Assembly: GCA_947095585.1 (NCBI GenBank)
Contig: OX352763.1
Coordinates: 104,015,908 to 104,079,907, forward strand
Reading direction: 5' to 3'
Length of the DNA stretch: 64,000 nucleotides
From: Nephrocerus scutellatus
Taxonomy: Eukaryota; Arthropoda; Insecta; Diptera; Pipunculidae
Shown: one piece after another, positions 42,982 through 54,066 of the stretch
Layout of the letters: each line of letters opens with the position of its first letter
How positions within the stretch are numbered: position 1 is the first letter of the stretch
Position numbers and translations under genes: made by a program
Notes under the pieces: generated by a model
Told to the model about the DNA's origin: nothing
Databases searched by the model: none
The model's input: only the letters and a program-made list of their open reading frames with translations

Positions 42982-44400
42982 TGTAATTTTCTATTGAATT
43001 TATTGTTGCGGTATTATTGCGCGGTATTAGGCAGCCGATGGTAGTCGCCACCTAAAACATGAGTGTTGCCTTTAGCGGGGGTGCACGCCTAGCGTTGCGC
43101 TTGCCAGCTCGCCGTTATAGGGGGGGGGGGGTCTTGCTTCGGGCCCCACTCGACCGCCATTACAAAAGAATGGCTACAAAAGGAGAAAGCTACAAAGGAA
43201 AAGGGAGAGAAAAAGACTTCACCAACCCTCACGACCTGCTTTTGGGGAAACGATAACTTCACCGATCACTTTATCGTATTTAGGCAGCCATACCTAGATT
43301 AGCAAAAAAAATGAAAATCCAAGACATTTTGGGTATGATTGTACAAATTATATATATTTATTTATTCTCTAATAGCTAAAGTAAGGATATGTATATATAT
43401 AGTATTTATTGAACAACGTATCGCATTTTTTTATCGAGGAACCGAAAGAAAATACTTAATTATACATTATATACAGATCAAAAAAAAATAAACCAATTCC
43501 AATAAATTCGTTTGTACTGTGAAACAAAAAAAAAGTGCTATCTTTGTACTGCCTGAGTCTAATAGTTTATATGGAATCCGTTGATACCATCAAATTAATG
43601 TAATGAAAATATCATGAAAGATAGAGTTATACAATAAGTGGTGTATTAATTATGTACCAGAAGAAAATCATGAATATCGTGAGATTTGATCAAGAATTAA
43701 ATATCAAGCAAGAGATAATTATACATTAATTATAAATTTGAGTACAAATTTTGTACTGAAACAGAAACAAACTCATGAATGTCATGAGATTTAATTACTT
43801 GACAAATATCAAGATAGAGATAATTATACATTAAGAAAGGTAAATCTTGGTAAATATCAAGATAGAGATAAATATACATTAAGTAAGGTTAACGCAAATT
43901 TATATACAGAGAGGGGAAAATCGAATCTACCAGATCATCCATTGAGAGGAAAAAAAAACGTTTTGCACAATTATACGCAGGCGCTCAGGCCAAGATAAAT
44001 CCGCGAAGGAAAGAGAACAAAAAGAAATATGTTTTCACTCAAACAAAATCAAACCCTATTTTGGAATCCCCTCTGGAAGGGGTATACAAAATAAATCACC
44101 AAGATGGCGCGCGAAAATGTCAATTTAGATGTTATAAATTATTAGTTCTGCAAAAGAAATTGTGTTATGGTTCTGACTTACTTGTAGGCATACATTGACA
44201 TTATCTGCATCTCCACCGGCGGCGGTGCTGTCGACGAGGGTGAGCTGTGTAAGCCGACTGAAAAGCAAAGTATTAAATTAAATTTACGAATTCTTTCTTT
44301 CTCTCCGTGGGGGTAAAAAAAAATTACTTCAGGAAGAACTAGCACCGATTTTCTCTATGGGTATTTGTTCGAGGATTCTTCCTACGAACCGAATTAACCC
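42982..44400. other. Putative LTR and AT-rich flanking DNA; G run and short repeats
   Basis: The LTR's right boundary was not found. A 12-base G run stands at about 43119. Between 43640 and 43890 the phrases tatcaagatagagataa and tatacattaag recur three times. No gene is recognised. Confidence 0.4.
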
Positions 44401-44403
44401 GTG

Positions 44404-44567
44404 AACTGCGTCCACCGTGGCTCAAACTGATGAAATATGGTGCTGCGCAAGCGGTAAACTGCGTTCACCGTTGCTCACGATGATGAAATAGGGTGCTGCG
44501 CAAGCGGTAAACTGCGTTCACCGTTGCTCAAACTGATGAAATATGGTGCTGCGCAAACGGTAAACTG
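44404..44567. repeat. 53-base tandem repeat, three units
   Basis: Each unit reads aactgcgttcaccgttgctc, then a-gatgaaata-ggtgctg and cgcaa-cggta. The first unit has tccaccgtgg, the last changes cgcaagc to cgcaaac. Confidence 0.85.
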
Positions 44568-44569
44568 AT

Positions 44570-45600
44570 TTAGACGATATTTTTTTTTCTTTGTCAATAT
44601 GGGTATCGAGGATTTCACGACACAAGGAATTTAGTTATTTGGTCGCGTACAATCTGGCTTTTCAAATGGACCCCAGCCTGGTTGCCGTGAGTCGCGTTGC
44701 AACACAATTACCACTAAGGTAAACGGATGTACGCCCGATGATTCGCCCTTTTAATAGCACTGTTAAAGATTTTGGGATCCAAAAAAAAACTGAACACACT
44801 TTTCTGTTCCTTGGAAGAGTCACCAAAATAAACGATCTTAGTCCGCACTAGCGGCACAAATTTTTGGACGCAAAAAAAAACTTCACTGTAATAATTTAAT
44901 AATTACTTCCGGTGTAGGGCACGCAAGAAAAAAAGTAATTTCTGCCGATTACAGACGCACGGATAGAAAGCGAGCGAGAAGGAAACGATATTTTGCAGGA
45001 CCACTGACGACGTGTCCGCACTTGTCAAGCTCTCCAACACAACTCTCAAAAAAAATGTTTTAGGTGGACCACGGAAGACTAGAGCATGACCGGCCTGGTC
45101 AGCGTCTCTATCCCGACTCTTCGTTGCACTCTTCGCTTTTAATGCTTTTGGCTAAAAGCATACACCAAATGTTTGCTACGATGCATATAAGTAATAATGC
45201 AACTGAGATCGCCTGATTTGGCGAGACAGATAACGATGCGATAAAATGGAATGGTGAGTGACGCCGCCAACCCAAAGCGAAAAGAAGTATATATACCGTA
45301 ATTTGTACATATAATATTATTATATGTGGGAAAGAAATCGAATAACATGTAGTATTACATGGAGAGTATTTACGCGTGGCATGCTAGAGTTGCCAGAGGT
45401 ATTGCAAAAAAAATTCTTTGGCGTCCGTAACACCTTTTACGGCTTTCGTGATACATTTAAATTTAAGATAGAACATTTTAGATTTTTAAAAGTTATTGAA
45501 TACAAATTAAGTATTAAGTTTGGCTCGATGACACCATCTTTTCAAACGATTTGAAATTCGGTAGCACCCGACATTTTTAACCAGCCGATCAACTCATCCC
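44570..45600. other. No supportable gene
   Basis: Open frames at 45139-45348 (minus) and 45324-45554 (plus) carry no motif. The segment around 44930-45010 is purine-rich and could belong to an LTR. Nothing else is supported. Confidence 0.4.
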
Positions 45601-45820
45601 ATGTATCGGTTATAATTTACTATACAACGGGGTTGATCGACGACCTTCTTCTGATTATCGCAAAACCGTTTTACCTTTCCAATGAGCTCTACACCACATT
45701 GAGAAGAAGCAACAGTAACAATGTTGTTGTCATTGTACCAGACTAGGGTGATGTCGGAAAAAGTATCTGTGGATTGGTTAAAGGATCCTCTCTTGGTTTT
45801 CTTAATTTCTTTCTGGTCTT

Positions 45821-46265
45821 TTAAAAGTGAACATAATTTTCTTCAACTACTATAAATTGTTCTAAGCTCACCTCATTTCTACGAACAAATTTTAGTGTGC
45901 AAACTCCAAGTGGCACTATCCTTGAACATCCATATGCTTGTAGAACTGTAAAAGTTAGGCGCAAAACTGCTGGTTTATTTAAGTCTTTGAATATCCTCTG
46001 GGGAAGAATGTACACATCAGCGCTGGCTTCCAGCTTAAATTCTACAAATTTATCATTTATTTTAATAGATTCGAACCAACACCCCGAAGACACTTGCAGA
46101 TCCAGACGATTGTTTGGTACTTCTGATTCTATGGAATGACCCATTACTAGACTCTTAACTCTTCTTCATTCAAATTTATATGCCTGACATTTTTTACTTT
46201 ACAAATAATAGCAAAATGATTTAAACGAGAACAATTGTTACATTTTTTACCAAAAGCTGGACATT
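45821..46265 (-). pseudogene. Ty3/gypsy (K02A2.6-like) zinc knuckle and protease fragment
   Basis: On the minus strand CPAFGKKCNNCSRLNHFAII ending in CK gives a C-x2-C-x4-H-x4-C knuckle (46193-46265). A short stop-containing linker leads to a 107-codon frame with FESIKINDKFVEFKLEASAD, then VYILPQRIFKDLNKPAVL. The retropepsin active site DTGAD is changed to EASAD, so the protease is dead. The rest matches the conserved FKLDTGAD-x-x-x-LP layout. Pol downstream is not found. Confidence 0.75.
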
Positions 46266-46269
46266 TTCT

Positions 46270-46580
46270 TCAATGATTATACGCAGGGTGTTAATTTGAT
46301 CCGTACAAGAACGGTTTAGGAGAAATCCAGCTTGTTAATTTCTCAAAATTGGCTCTAACGCATTCCGTAAGCGCCTAGCTATTATAGAGGAGATCACTTT
46401 GTTTATGGTGTTTAGCAGGGAAATTCCTCTCCAGTTTACACAATTGCTCAAATCACCTTTCTTGGGGAGTTTGACTGTTAACGACGATGGAATGGATTCA
46501 GATTCCCAGATATCTTGATATATCGCATGCAATGTTCGCGTAGTTAACTCGATGTCGGCTTGAAGGAGTTTTGCGTAGAT
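46270..46580 (-). pseudogene. RTE-like LINE reverse transcriptase fragment
   Basis: The frame 46335-46532 reads LHAIYQDIWESESIPSSLTV as KLPKKGDLSNCVNWRGISLL and NTINKVISSIIARRL. After one stop, QAGFLLNRSCTDQINTLRII follows. These are the fingers and early palm blocks (KLPKKGDL-x-x-C-NWRGI-LL, and QAGFR-x-RSC-DQI). The fragment ends abruptly against the zinc knuckle of the neighbouring gypsy remnant. Confidence 0.75.
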
Positions 46581-46957
46581 GTTGTCATTGTTTGGGTGTT
46601 TGGGAGCTTGTGGTTTATGGGTTGGTGATGGGTTGGTTTGCAGGTTTGTGATCGGTGTGTTTGAGGGTTGGGTAGGAGGTTTGTAAATCGTTTGGGAGAG
46701 GATGTGGATTTTCTTTCATTTCAAAGAATATTTCCTCAAAATCATCAGCTTCGGAGGATTGTTCATCAAGTAAAGCAATTTGAGACTCTATTTCATGGAA
46801 ATCCTTCCATGCCTTATTTAGTTTTTCGATCCTTGTCTCTATTTGTTCTACATTTACAGCTTGAGTAGCATCCCAACTAAACTTATCTATACATTTCTTG
46901 ATGTTGGTTAAGATACCCTTTACAACTCCTCATTTTTTTTGGCTGCAGATCAGGCAT
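46581..46957 (-). pseudogene. Bel/Pao gag N-terminal region (DUF1759-like)
   Basis: An ATG at 46957 begins MPDLQPKKMRS. After a frame change, IKKCIDKFSWDATQAVNVEQ, IETRIEKLNKAWKDFHEIES and QIALLDEQSSEADDFEEIFF follow. This is the coiled N-terminal gag of Bel/Pao elements, in which a helix with EKL--(A/L)W--F-EI-SQIE is characteristic. It ends in a Pro/Thr-rich stretch. The primer-binding site and leader lie upstream at the expected side (47661). Confidence 0.65.
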
Positions 46958-47160
46958 TTTATTGCGGAAGAAAATTAAAAATCAACTGGTTAAAGATGTA
47001 GTAAGAATCAGAAGTATTGACATTCGCAGTCTTAGTAACCGATGATAGTTAATCAAATTGTAACGGTGGTGGTAATCACAGTTACAGCAGCAGTAATAAT
47101 AGTATTTGCGACTGTTCGTTAATGCGAAACACTATGTGTTAAAGATAGTGAGGAATGAAA

Positions 47161-47600
47161 TTATGCGAGTGTGCGTTTCGAAGGAATAACGTTAATCGTA
47201 GTCGCAGCAGACGTGTTAATCGCAATAGCAAGTATATGTGCAATTATGGGATGTCTTTTTTTTTCAAAGAAATCATTTTATTCTCCGTCGCAGCAGACGT
47301 GTTAATTTTAATCGCAAAATAGATATGCATTTATGCGTATCTGCTTTATTTCGAAGAGATAGTTTTTTTCGTTGTCGCAGCAGACGAGTTAATCGCAGTC
47401 GCAGTTGCAGCAGCCGTATTGTTAGCGTTCGAGATAGCGAAGCAATATACGAAGCACTACGTGTTGAAGATTGCGAAGATCAAATTATGCGAATGTGCGT
47501 TATTTCGAATTACGGAATTACGTTAATCGCAATCGCAGTTGCAGCAGCCGCAATGGTAGCATTCGAGATGGCGAAGCAATATGCACGGGCGTGATAAAAT
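47161..47600. repeat. Bel/Pao leader region with CGCAGTCGCAG-type repeats
   Basis: The phrases cgcagcagacg-gttaat and gcagttgcagcagcc recur at about 47202, 47287, 47378, 47404 and 47539. A longer block (attcgagatggcgaagcaat and variants) occurs twice. The plus frame at 47238-47594 is a by-product. In minus orientation it is the untranslated leader between the primer-binding site and gag. Confidence 0.6.
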
Positions 47601-47660
47601 GGCGATATCAAATTATGCTCACTTGAGATGCTAAATGGACAGCTAAGTCTTCTTTATATC

Positions 47661-47676
47661 CCTGGTTTCGGCACCA
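47661..47676 (-). other. Primer-binding site of a Bel/Pao element
   Basis: On the minus strand TGGTGCCGAAACCAGG follows a putative LTR end. The LTR would start at 47680 on the plus strand (tgtttatgcgac) and extend rightward. The site precedes the leader and the DUF1759-like gag in the right order. Confidence 0.65.
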
Positions 47677-47679
47677 AAA

Positions 47680-49165
47680 TGTTTATGCGACAGCAATCAA
47701 AGGGTGGTTTCCCTACCGCTACCGCAGTGCAACATGAACTTGGTTTGCAATAACGAAACCGCAGCGATGTCACAAAGAGAAAAAAACTTTCACCAATTTT
47801 ATGGGAACATAATTAATTTGTTTAATTTATTTAATTTCACAATTTTACAATTTATTTCAAGCACCTTGGTTGTTTGTAATACGAAAAATCTTTTTTTACG
47901 TGTGTCGGGGATCGATCTTCCGAAAGTCAGGGGGGTGGTCGAAAATGATAACACAAAAATCAAAATGTACTTTTCTTTAAATCTATTTATTAACTAAATT
48001 TACTATTTACACACAAAGGAAAGGAAGGCTAACAAATTCTTATTATAGTTGTAAACCAGATGTATTCGCGCTGCTATGAGAGCACTCCGTCGGGTTCAAG
48101 TCTGTCGAAAGAACTGACTTTGTTGTGCAGCCGAATGCTGCAGGAAACTTCGCCTCGCCATGAGAGTCCGTCAACCACCACCATCGCCTGTGTTGCCAAG
48201 CTGCTGCGTCATCACAGATTCCAGACGTGCAGAGCGTCGAGTAGCTGATACCATGCCCATTCCTTGGCTATCCAGCTGTATACATTAACAAATTTAACTT
48301 TTATTTAAAATTATAATAGATTTAAACTTTATTTTAATTAATAGATTTATTCATCCTTTATTGATTAACACTAAATTTTAATTCTGGCAAGCCAATACTG
48401 TGCCCGTTGAGTTCTCCAAAGCAACTAAATTAAAAATCCTAACATATCTTAAAACTAGCCATTCCTATGGTGTACGTGACGATACGTCGCTGCATGAGTC
48501 GCTGCTAGCGAAAGAGTCGCAGACGCTACGTCAGCGGTTTGTCGATCGTTGATTTTTAATGATCAGTAAATAAACAAAAATGCGCCAATCTTACTGCGGT
48601 TGGGGATTTGGTTGTGATAACTAAGCAAGCAACGATGTACAATTCGCTGACACAGGCCATGCGCGAATCTTACTGCGGTTGGGTATTTGATTGTGATAAC
48701 TTATACAATGATGAAAGTACCTACGCCGGCAACTGCGATAATTATTCGCTGGAGATATGACATTCCGATGTATTTACAGAGTTGACAATGTTGCTGCTGC
48801 TCGTCGTTGCTGTTGCACACAGTGCCCAGTCGATGAGTGGACGACGATGAGCCGCACAAGCAGTAAATGGCGCAGTGTGCGTCGTCAGCGAAATGACAAA
48901 TGTATCGTGGGTATCAGTGGGCAGGCAACAAAGTAAGTGCAATACGAATCGTATGCAGACGGAATGTAGTGCGACTTTGTACGACTGGTGGTGTGGAATG
49001 CGGCGCGTCAGCAGTTCGCATTTAGTGTGCGCATTGCTGGTGGCAATACTTGGATTGCATTGAATCAAGGTCAACGGTTGTTGACCGAACAACGTATCTT
49101 AAAACCAGCCAGACAAAAAAGGAAGTACATAGTTTTTGTGAATGAAGCTAACAATCAGTTTTGAC
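47680..49165. other. Putative LTR then non-coding sequence
   Basis: The first few hundred bases are presumably the Bel/Pao LTR; its right boundary is not defined. The phrase cttactgcggttggg-atttg and ttgtgataact recurs at 48590 and 48668. Open frames at 48742-49092 and 48875-49063 have no motif. Confidence 0.4.
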
Positions 49166-49168
49166 ATA

Positions 49169-49344
49169 TGCTATATTGCTTTGGCAAAGCCGGCTTGGCT
49201 TACAACAACAATAGCATAAGCATAAAGCCGAAAATAAATCCAAACAATTTTAGGATTAAGAAACTAAAGCCATTTTATAGTTATGGTACTCACCGTAAGG
49301 CGGTAAAACCAAGCCGGCTTTGCCAAAGCAAAATAGCAATAGCA
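49169..49344. mobile_element. Short MITE with ~36-base inverted ends
   Basis: Left tgctatattgctttggcaaa with gccggcttggctt is inverse to right aaccaagccggctttgccaa with agca...tagca. The right arm carries a small extra duplication (aaaatagcaatagca). The element is 176 bases. Its outermost tgctatattgcttt equals that of the MITE at 9992-10281, suggesting one family. Confidence 0.7.
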
Positions 49345-49399
49345 TAATTGGGACTTGAGTTGTTGTAGTTTACACGAGCAACTTGCCAGCCGCAACTTC

Positions 49400-50790
49400 A
49401 CAGTGCAATCGCATGAATTTCAATCTATGCTATTTTCTGCATTACAATAAGTGCTTTGAGGCGTAAACATCAGTGGTAAATTGACCAAAGTCCAAATGCC
49501 TAAATTGTCTAATATTTGATCTGCTGCGGCATTAGGAATAAAACGCCGATAGAAATTAACCCTGCCCAAAAATCGTTTAAGTTGTACTGGGACGTTCGAA
49601 GTTACTGATAGCTCGGACACGTTCCGGATCAGGAAATATACCATATTCAGACACCATGTGTCCTAAAAATTTAATTTCGGATTCAGCAAAAACGCATTTT
49701 TCTAAATTAATTATTAAACTGTTCTCGGAAAGTTTTTGAAAATTAACCTGAAGATGTTCTTAATGTTCCTACAGAGAATTTGAGGCAACTAAAATGTCAT
49801 CCTAGTACACATAACAAAAATTTAATCCGAATAGCATAGAATGCATCAATCTCTGAAAAGATTGAGCGGCATTTCTAAGTCCAAAAGTCATCTTGCAAAA
49901 TTCAAAAAGACCAAAAATGGAGTAGAAATCGCAGTCTTTGGAATATCATCTAGATTAATCGAAATTTCGTGGTAAGCCTGATTTAGATCTAATGAAGGGA
50001 AAATTTTGTACCCTTCTAACTGATGTGAAAAATCTTGTAGATGAGAAATGGGCTATCTATCTGGAACTGTAATCTTGTTTAATGCACGGTAATCGCCGCA
50101 AGGTCTCCAGTCAGTCTCCATTTTTCTCCTTAACAACATGCAATGGGCTTGACAAAGAACTGCTACTAGGTCTACAAATACCTAGAGCCATCATCGTTGT
50201 GAATTCAGCTTTGGCAATACTAAATTTGTTCAGGAGCCACGACGACGACGAGTTTAACAGGACACAGGTGTACCGATAGTTTCCAAGTTATGAAACACAG
50301 TATGCTTCACTTTAGTTGAAGCGGTGTCCCGGTTCGTTATTTCTGGAAGTTTTGATAATAAATTTTGAATTTCCAAAGGTAAAACGGTTTTATTAATAAA
50401 TGAAAGAGAGGTTTCTTGATGTAAAGAAATATTTTCCATAGTAAACAGAGATGTTGATGGATCAATGAGCCACTGTCTTTGAATATCTACGAGTAAACCC
50501 GATTGTTTTAAAAAATCGGAACCAATAATGGGAATTGATACATCGGCTATTATAAACCCCCAGATGAAAGTGCGGCGCAGTCCAAAATTCAAAAATGTTG
50601 TGCCGTTAGCAGAAATAGGTGTTCCATTGGCAGCAAATAATTTTAAAGAAGAAGTAACTGGTTTAATTTGGGCTAATTTCAGAGGAATCACTGAAACGTC
50701 AGCACCAGTATCAATTAAAAAATTAAATTTAGTCAAGTGTTCACGAACGACGAGGCGATTTGTAGATTGTTCATCAATACTCATTGTCGA
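49400..50790 (-). pseudogene. Ty3/gypsy protease-reverse transcriptase remnant
   Basis: The 50254-50784 frame (176 codons) has LTKFNFLIDTGADVSVIPLK, an intact retropepsin active site, then PIIGSDFLKQSGLLVDIQRQ, the flap-side GSDFL block. Downstream, in several frames: SSPLHVVKEKNGD; FEFCKMTFGLRNAAQSFQRL; FCYVYxDDILVASNS, with a stop at the position before the catalytic DD; and VQLKRFLGRVNFYRRFIPNA (connection). The domain order is correct for gypsy pol. At least three frameshifts and stops are present. The protease half is the best preserved part. Confidence 0.85.
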
Positions 50791-50799
50791 ATATTGATG

Positions 50800-51510
50800 A
50801 ACTATTACTGGTTTTTTGAACCAACAGAATTATATTTAGCTGAAAATTCAGAAAAAATTTTACAGCCGTGAACGCATTTTAATGCTTGTAATGTTATATC
50901 GGTCGTGCGAGTGTCGTTCTAATTGCACCAGCCCCAGAAAAGGGGCGTGGCCATGAGGGAAATCAGGATGTCCAGCGATGAGTGAATTCCAGGTTGAGCA
51001 GCTGCCTATCGTTCTAGCACACAATAGGATACCTTCGCCAGCTCGTCGTATATGGGATGGGTCCTTGATTAGGCGGACCGCTCATATTTCCTTGACCTAC
51101 ATATACAAAAAAAAATGTGCGTGCTATTTAATACGGAAAAGTTAACGAGATGAAAAAAAGAGAAACCGGAAGTGCTGCTTCAGAACATCCGGGTGGGAAA
51201 GCCTTCCCCTCGACTACCACGATGCTATTTGACTCGTGGATCTGGTGTTATGATCCCTCAGGCGTCTGAACCCGCCCTACCATGGGTCCAAATCTTGGAA
51301 CCCCCATCAACTGCGGCCAAATCATATTACCTGATTGACCGCCGAATGAAGAAACTCAACTCTATATCACCCACGCCCTCCGCACTTCCTTAAACCCCGC
51401 TACGACCCATGTCAGGGGTGCTCAACAAAATTAAAGAGGCCAACAGAATCAAGTTGTAATTACAATACTCGGTTTATTCGCAAATAATTTAAAAGCCAAG
51501 AGGCGCAAAA
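50800..51510. other. No supportable gene
   Basis: The plus frame at 51172-51393 shows no motif and unusual proline content. The stretch looks like transposon-derived non-coding DNA. It precedes the TGCCAACGGGCA array. Confidence 0.4.
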
Positions 51511-51515
51511 AAAGT

Positions 51516-51818
51516 TGCCAACGGGCACAATCTATAAATACATTAAATGGTTCAATATAGATGCTGCCAACGGGCATGATTTAATTTAACTTATTCTTCA
51601 AAAAACTATTGCCAACGGGCACAATCTATAATACTTTAAATTTTATTATAAGTGGTGCCAACGGGCATGATTTAATTTAACGTATTCTTAAAAAAAAAAC
51701 TATTGCCAACGGGCATAATCGAATTGTTATTTTTTTTTTTAAGTATTGCCAACGGGCATAATTTTATTTGAGTTATTTCTCATATATATCGATATAAACA
51801 AAATGTTGCCAACGGGCA
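51516..51818. repeat. Array of seven TGCCAACGGGCA units
   Basis: The 12-mer tgccaacgggca starts at 51516, 51565, 51610, 51656, 51704, 51747 and 51807, with spacers of 43-60 bases. It is perfectly conserved in all seven. The spacers are AT-rich and alternate between caatctataa-like and tgatttaatttaa-like text. The 12-mer is itself a small inverted repeat (TGCC-AACG-GGCA). An eighth, altered unit (tgccattgggca) lies at 53195, beyond an insertion. Confidence 0.9.
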
Positions 51819-52294
51819 TGATTTAATTTAAGATTTTTTTTTCCTCATATACATATATCGGAAAAACATTTGCTAGAAAAACATTTGCTCGAACGTAATT
51901 TTTTGGTAAAATAAATAACCGAAAAATTTTAAAAAAAACTCACGTTTCGCGAACAAAAATTACTCGCGATAGTTTTTAGAAGGATGAAAACATAGACTAT
52001 TTAGTTTTCGAGAAAATGTTTTTCTAGCAAATGTTTTTCGAGCAAATGTTTTTCGAGTAAGTGTCTGGGTAACATAACACAAGTTGCCCAGTCAACATCC
52101 ACCCGAAGAGACCATGGGAAAGTGGGGTGCAACACGACACAACATACAACACAACATTGTACGACATGATAACATAGGTAAAATAAAATGTAAATACTAC
52201 GTAACATAATAATAAAATAAAATAGTATAAACAGCATAATAAAAAGATTATTAAGTAAATATAGTGTAATAAATTCCTATAAAAAGGTTAAAAA

Positions 52295-52328
52295 GGGGGT
52301 TGGTGGGTGGGTGGGTGGGTGGGTGGGT
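52295..52328. repeat. (TGGG)n run
   Basis: About seven copies of gggt in a row, with G-quadruplex potential, follow an aaaaaggtt stretch. Confidence 0.9.
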
Positions 52329-52670
52329 ATAAAGGGCACCGAAAAGGTGTCCTGTCACACAATTGTAACAGGTGGTATGCCTAGAAACGTTTTTCGTCCA
52401 AACCACGGGAACTCCTCAGTAGGCTTCATATTGGTATGGTTAGGGTGAAAATTTAAAATGATTTTTGTTTTGTGGAGTGTTTTTCTCCGAAAAAAGAACG
52501 GACGGAACTGCAGACAAAAAACACGGGCCGCAAGGGGCCACTTGTGTTAAAGAAAATAACTAAAAGTAATATAAATAATAAAAATAATAGAAGAAACTAT
52601 AATAAAATTAAGGGATTACTTTAAAAGCATCAATAGTATCAAAATAAAAGAATAAACATAATAAAAGTAA

Positions 52671-52694
52671 TGGTAATAATAATAATAATAAAAA

Positions 52695-52725
<31 letters not shown>

Positions 52726-52729
52726 AAAA
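52671..52729. repeat. (AAT)n/(AAAAT) microsatellite
   Basis: The phrase aataataataataaaaataa and variants. The leucine-rich minus frame across it is a by-product. Confidence 0.9.
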
Positions 52730-53199
52730 ATATCAACAAATTGACACGTGTGCAAGTGACAGCGCTACACTGTTTCAAGGAAATGTCATCTACAGATGTA
52801 AATGCGAACATCGTGTTATTTTGCAAACAAAATAATTAGCAGAAAAAATGTCAAAAAAGGAAAAATTTGATAAAAAGCTAAAATAATAACATAATATGGG
52901 TAAGATATGTGTAAGTAAATAAGGATAGATATTAGGAAGGTAATATTTGGAGTTATTTCGTCCTTTATTTTTTCAGAAAATATACGAGACTTACTTGCGG
53001 TGCTGGGTAGTGGTGGGAAAAGAGAACTTCGGGTCGTGAAACTGGTAAGTGAGAAGGAATTTTTGTGGTCTATAAGTGGAATAAATAAGATCTTGGTCTA
53101 CTTTTTGTTGCTGCCATGCATGCATTTTTCGAGCAAATGTTTTTCGAGTAAGTGTCTGGGTACCCATATATCGATATAGAGAAAAAAGAAATATTGCCA

Positions 53200-54066
53200 T
53201 TGGGCATAATTTTTATTTAATTAATTTTATTTGAATATATATATATATATTTATTTATATAGCCCAATTTCGCCAATTTATTTTTAAAATTTCTTCAACT
53301 TAATATGTATGTCGATACGCAAAATTCGCTCTGCATACAAAAAGATTCATTACGCCGGACACGCTTACCAAAAGCCCGTATACAAGGGCGGTACAGTACG
53401 AAAAAACATTAAAGAATGAGAAGTTTCCACTTACCTTTTCCTTTTCAGGTACCTCCGTCGTCGCCAGCGCTGTCGATGAGGGAAAAGAATTATTGGTTAT
53501 GTCGAACAGCGAGTTAACCCGGGCGCTACGTGTTCGCGTACTAGAACCACAATATCCATCGCTTCAAAACAAACAATATATAACTCGTATGTAATATAAC
53601 ACTCGAAAAGACTACTCTACAATAATCTGAAGATCTACTCGTTAATCCGGTGGGGTTTTCTTCATTTCTTTGTTCATCGGTGATTTACGACGAAACTTGC
53701 TTCGCTCGGAAAATCTATGCTGGAAGGTATCGACAGGTGCCTTTGCTTTTTCCGACGGGATGAATTAAATATTATTTTTAAATCTTCATTACAAGAGATA
53801 ATACTTTTATAAAAAAAATTTATTCAACCGATTAAAGTTGACCGGCGACAGCGCAGTCAGCCTGCCAGACACAAAAAAAACAGCGAGACGAGGTGCCTCT
53901 TCGACTGCCAGTAACTTAATGAAATTTTCGTTTTCTCATCGCATCATGTCGCAGTTGTGAGCTGACCACCTGTGTTGGTATGGGTGCGTTAGACATACTC
54001 CACAGTGTCACTGCTCATGCATCATGTGTATCACCCCATCTTACGGTAATATCAATTGAATATCTA
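53200..54066. other. No supportable gene before the intact mariner
   Basis: AT-rich sequence, with a stretch around 53440-53500 (cctccgtcgtcgcc...cgatgaggg) that weakly echoes 44200-44250 and may be LTR-derived. No motif-bearing frame is seen. Confidence 0.4.

Larger units (their letters stand above)
51861..53162. mobile_element. Foldback-like insertion built on GAAAAACATTTGCT repeats
   Basis: The left edge has gaaaaacatttgct twice in tandem. The right edge has the inverse, agcaaatgtttttc, followed by gagtaagtgtctgggta (ending 53162). A second inverse block at 52015-52071 ends in the same gtgtctgggta. It interrupts the TGCCAACGGGCA array: array-type spacer text (catatatatcgatata) stands on both sides. 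It holds no transposase. An alternative reading is a 211-base element (51861-52071) plus later additions. Confidence 0.5.

Noticed and set aside
47238..47594. 118-codon plus ORF
   Set aside because: An antisense by-product of the repetitive Bel/Pao leader; no motif.
51516..51818. CRISPR array
   Set aside because: The repeat is only 12 bases, the spacers resemble each other and the genome is clearly insect; no cas genes.
52608..52826. Leu-rich minus ORF resembling a membrane segment
   Set aside because: The Leu run is encoded by the AAT microsatellite.
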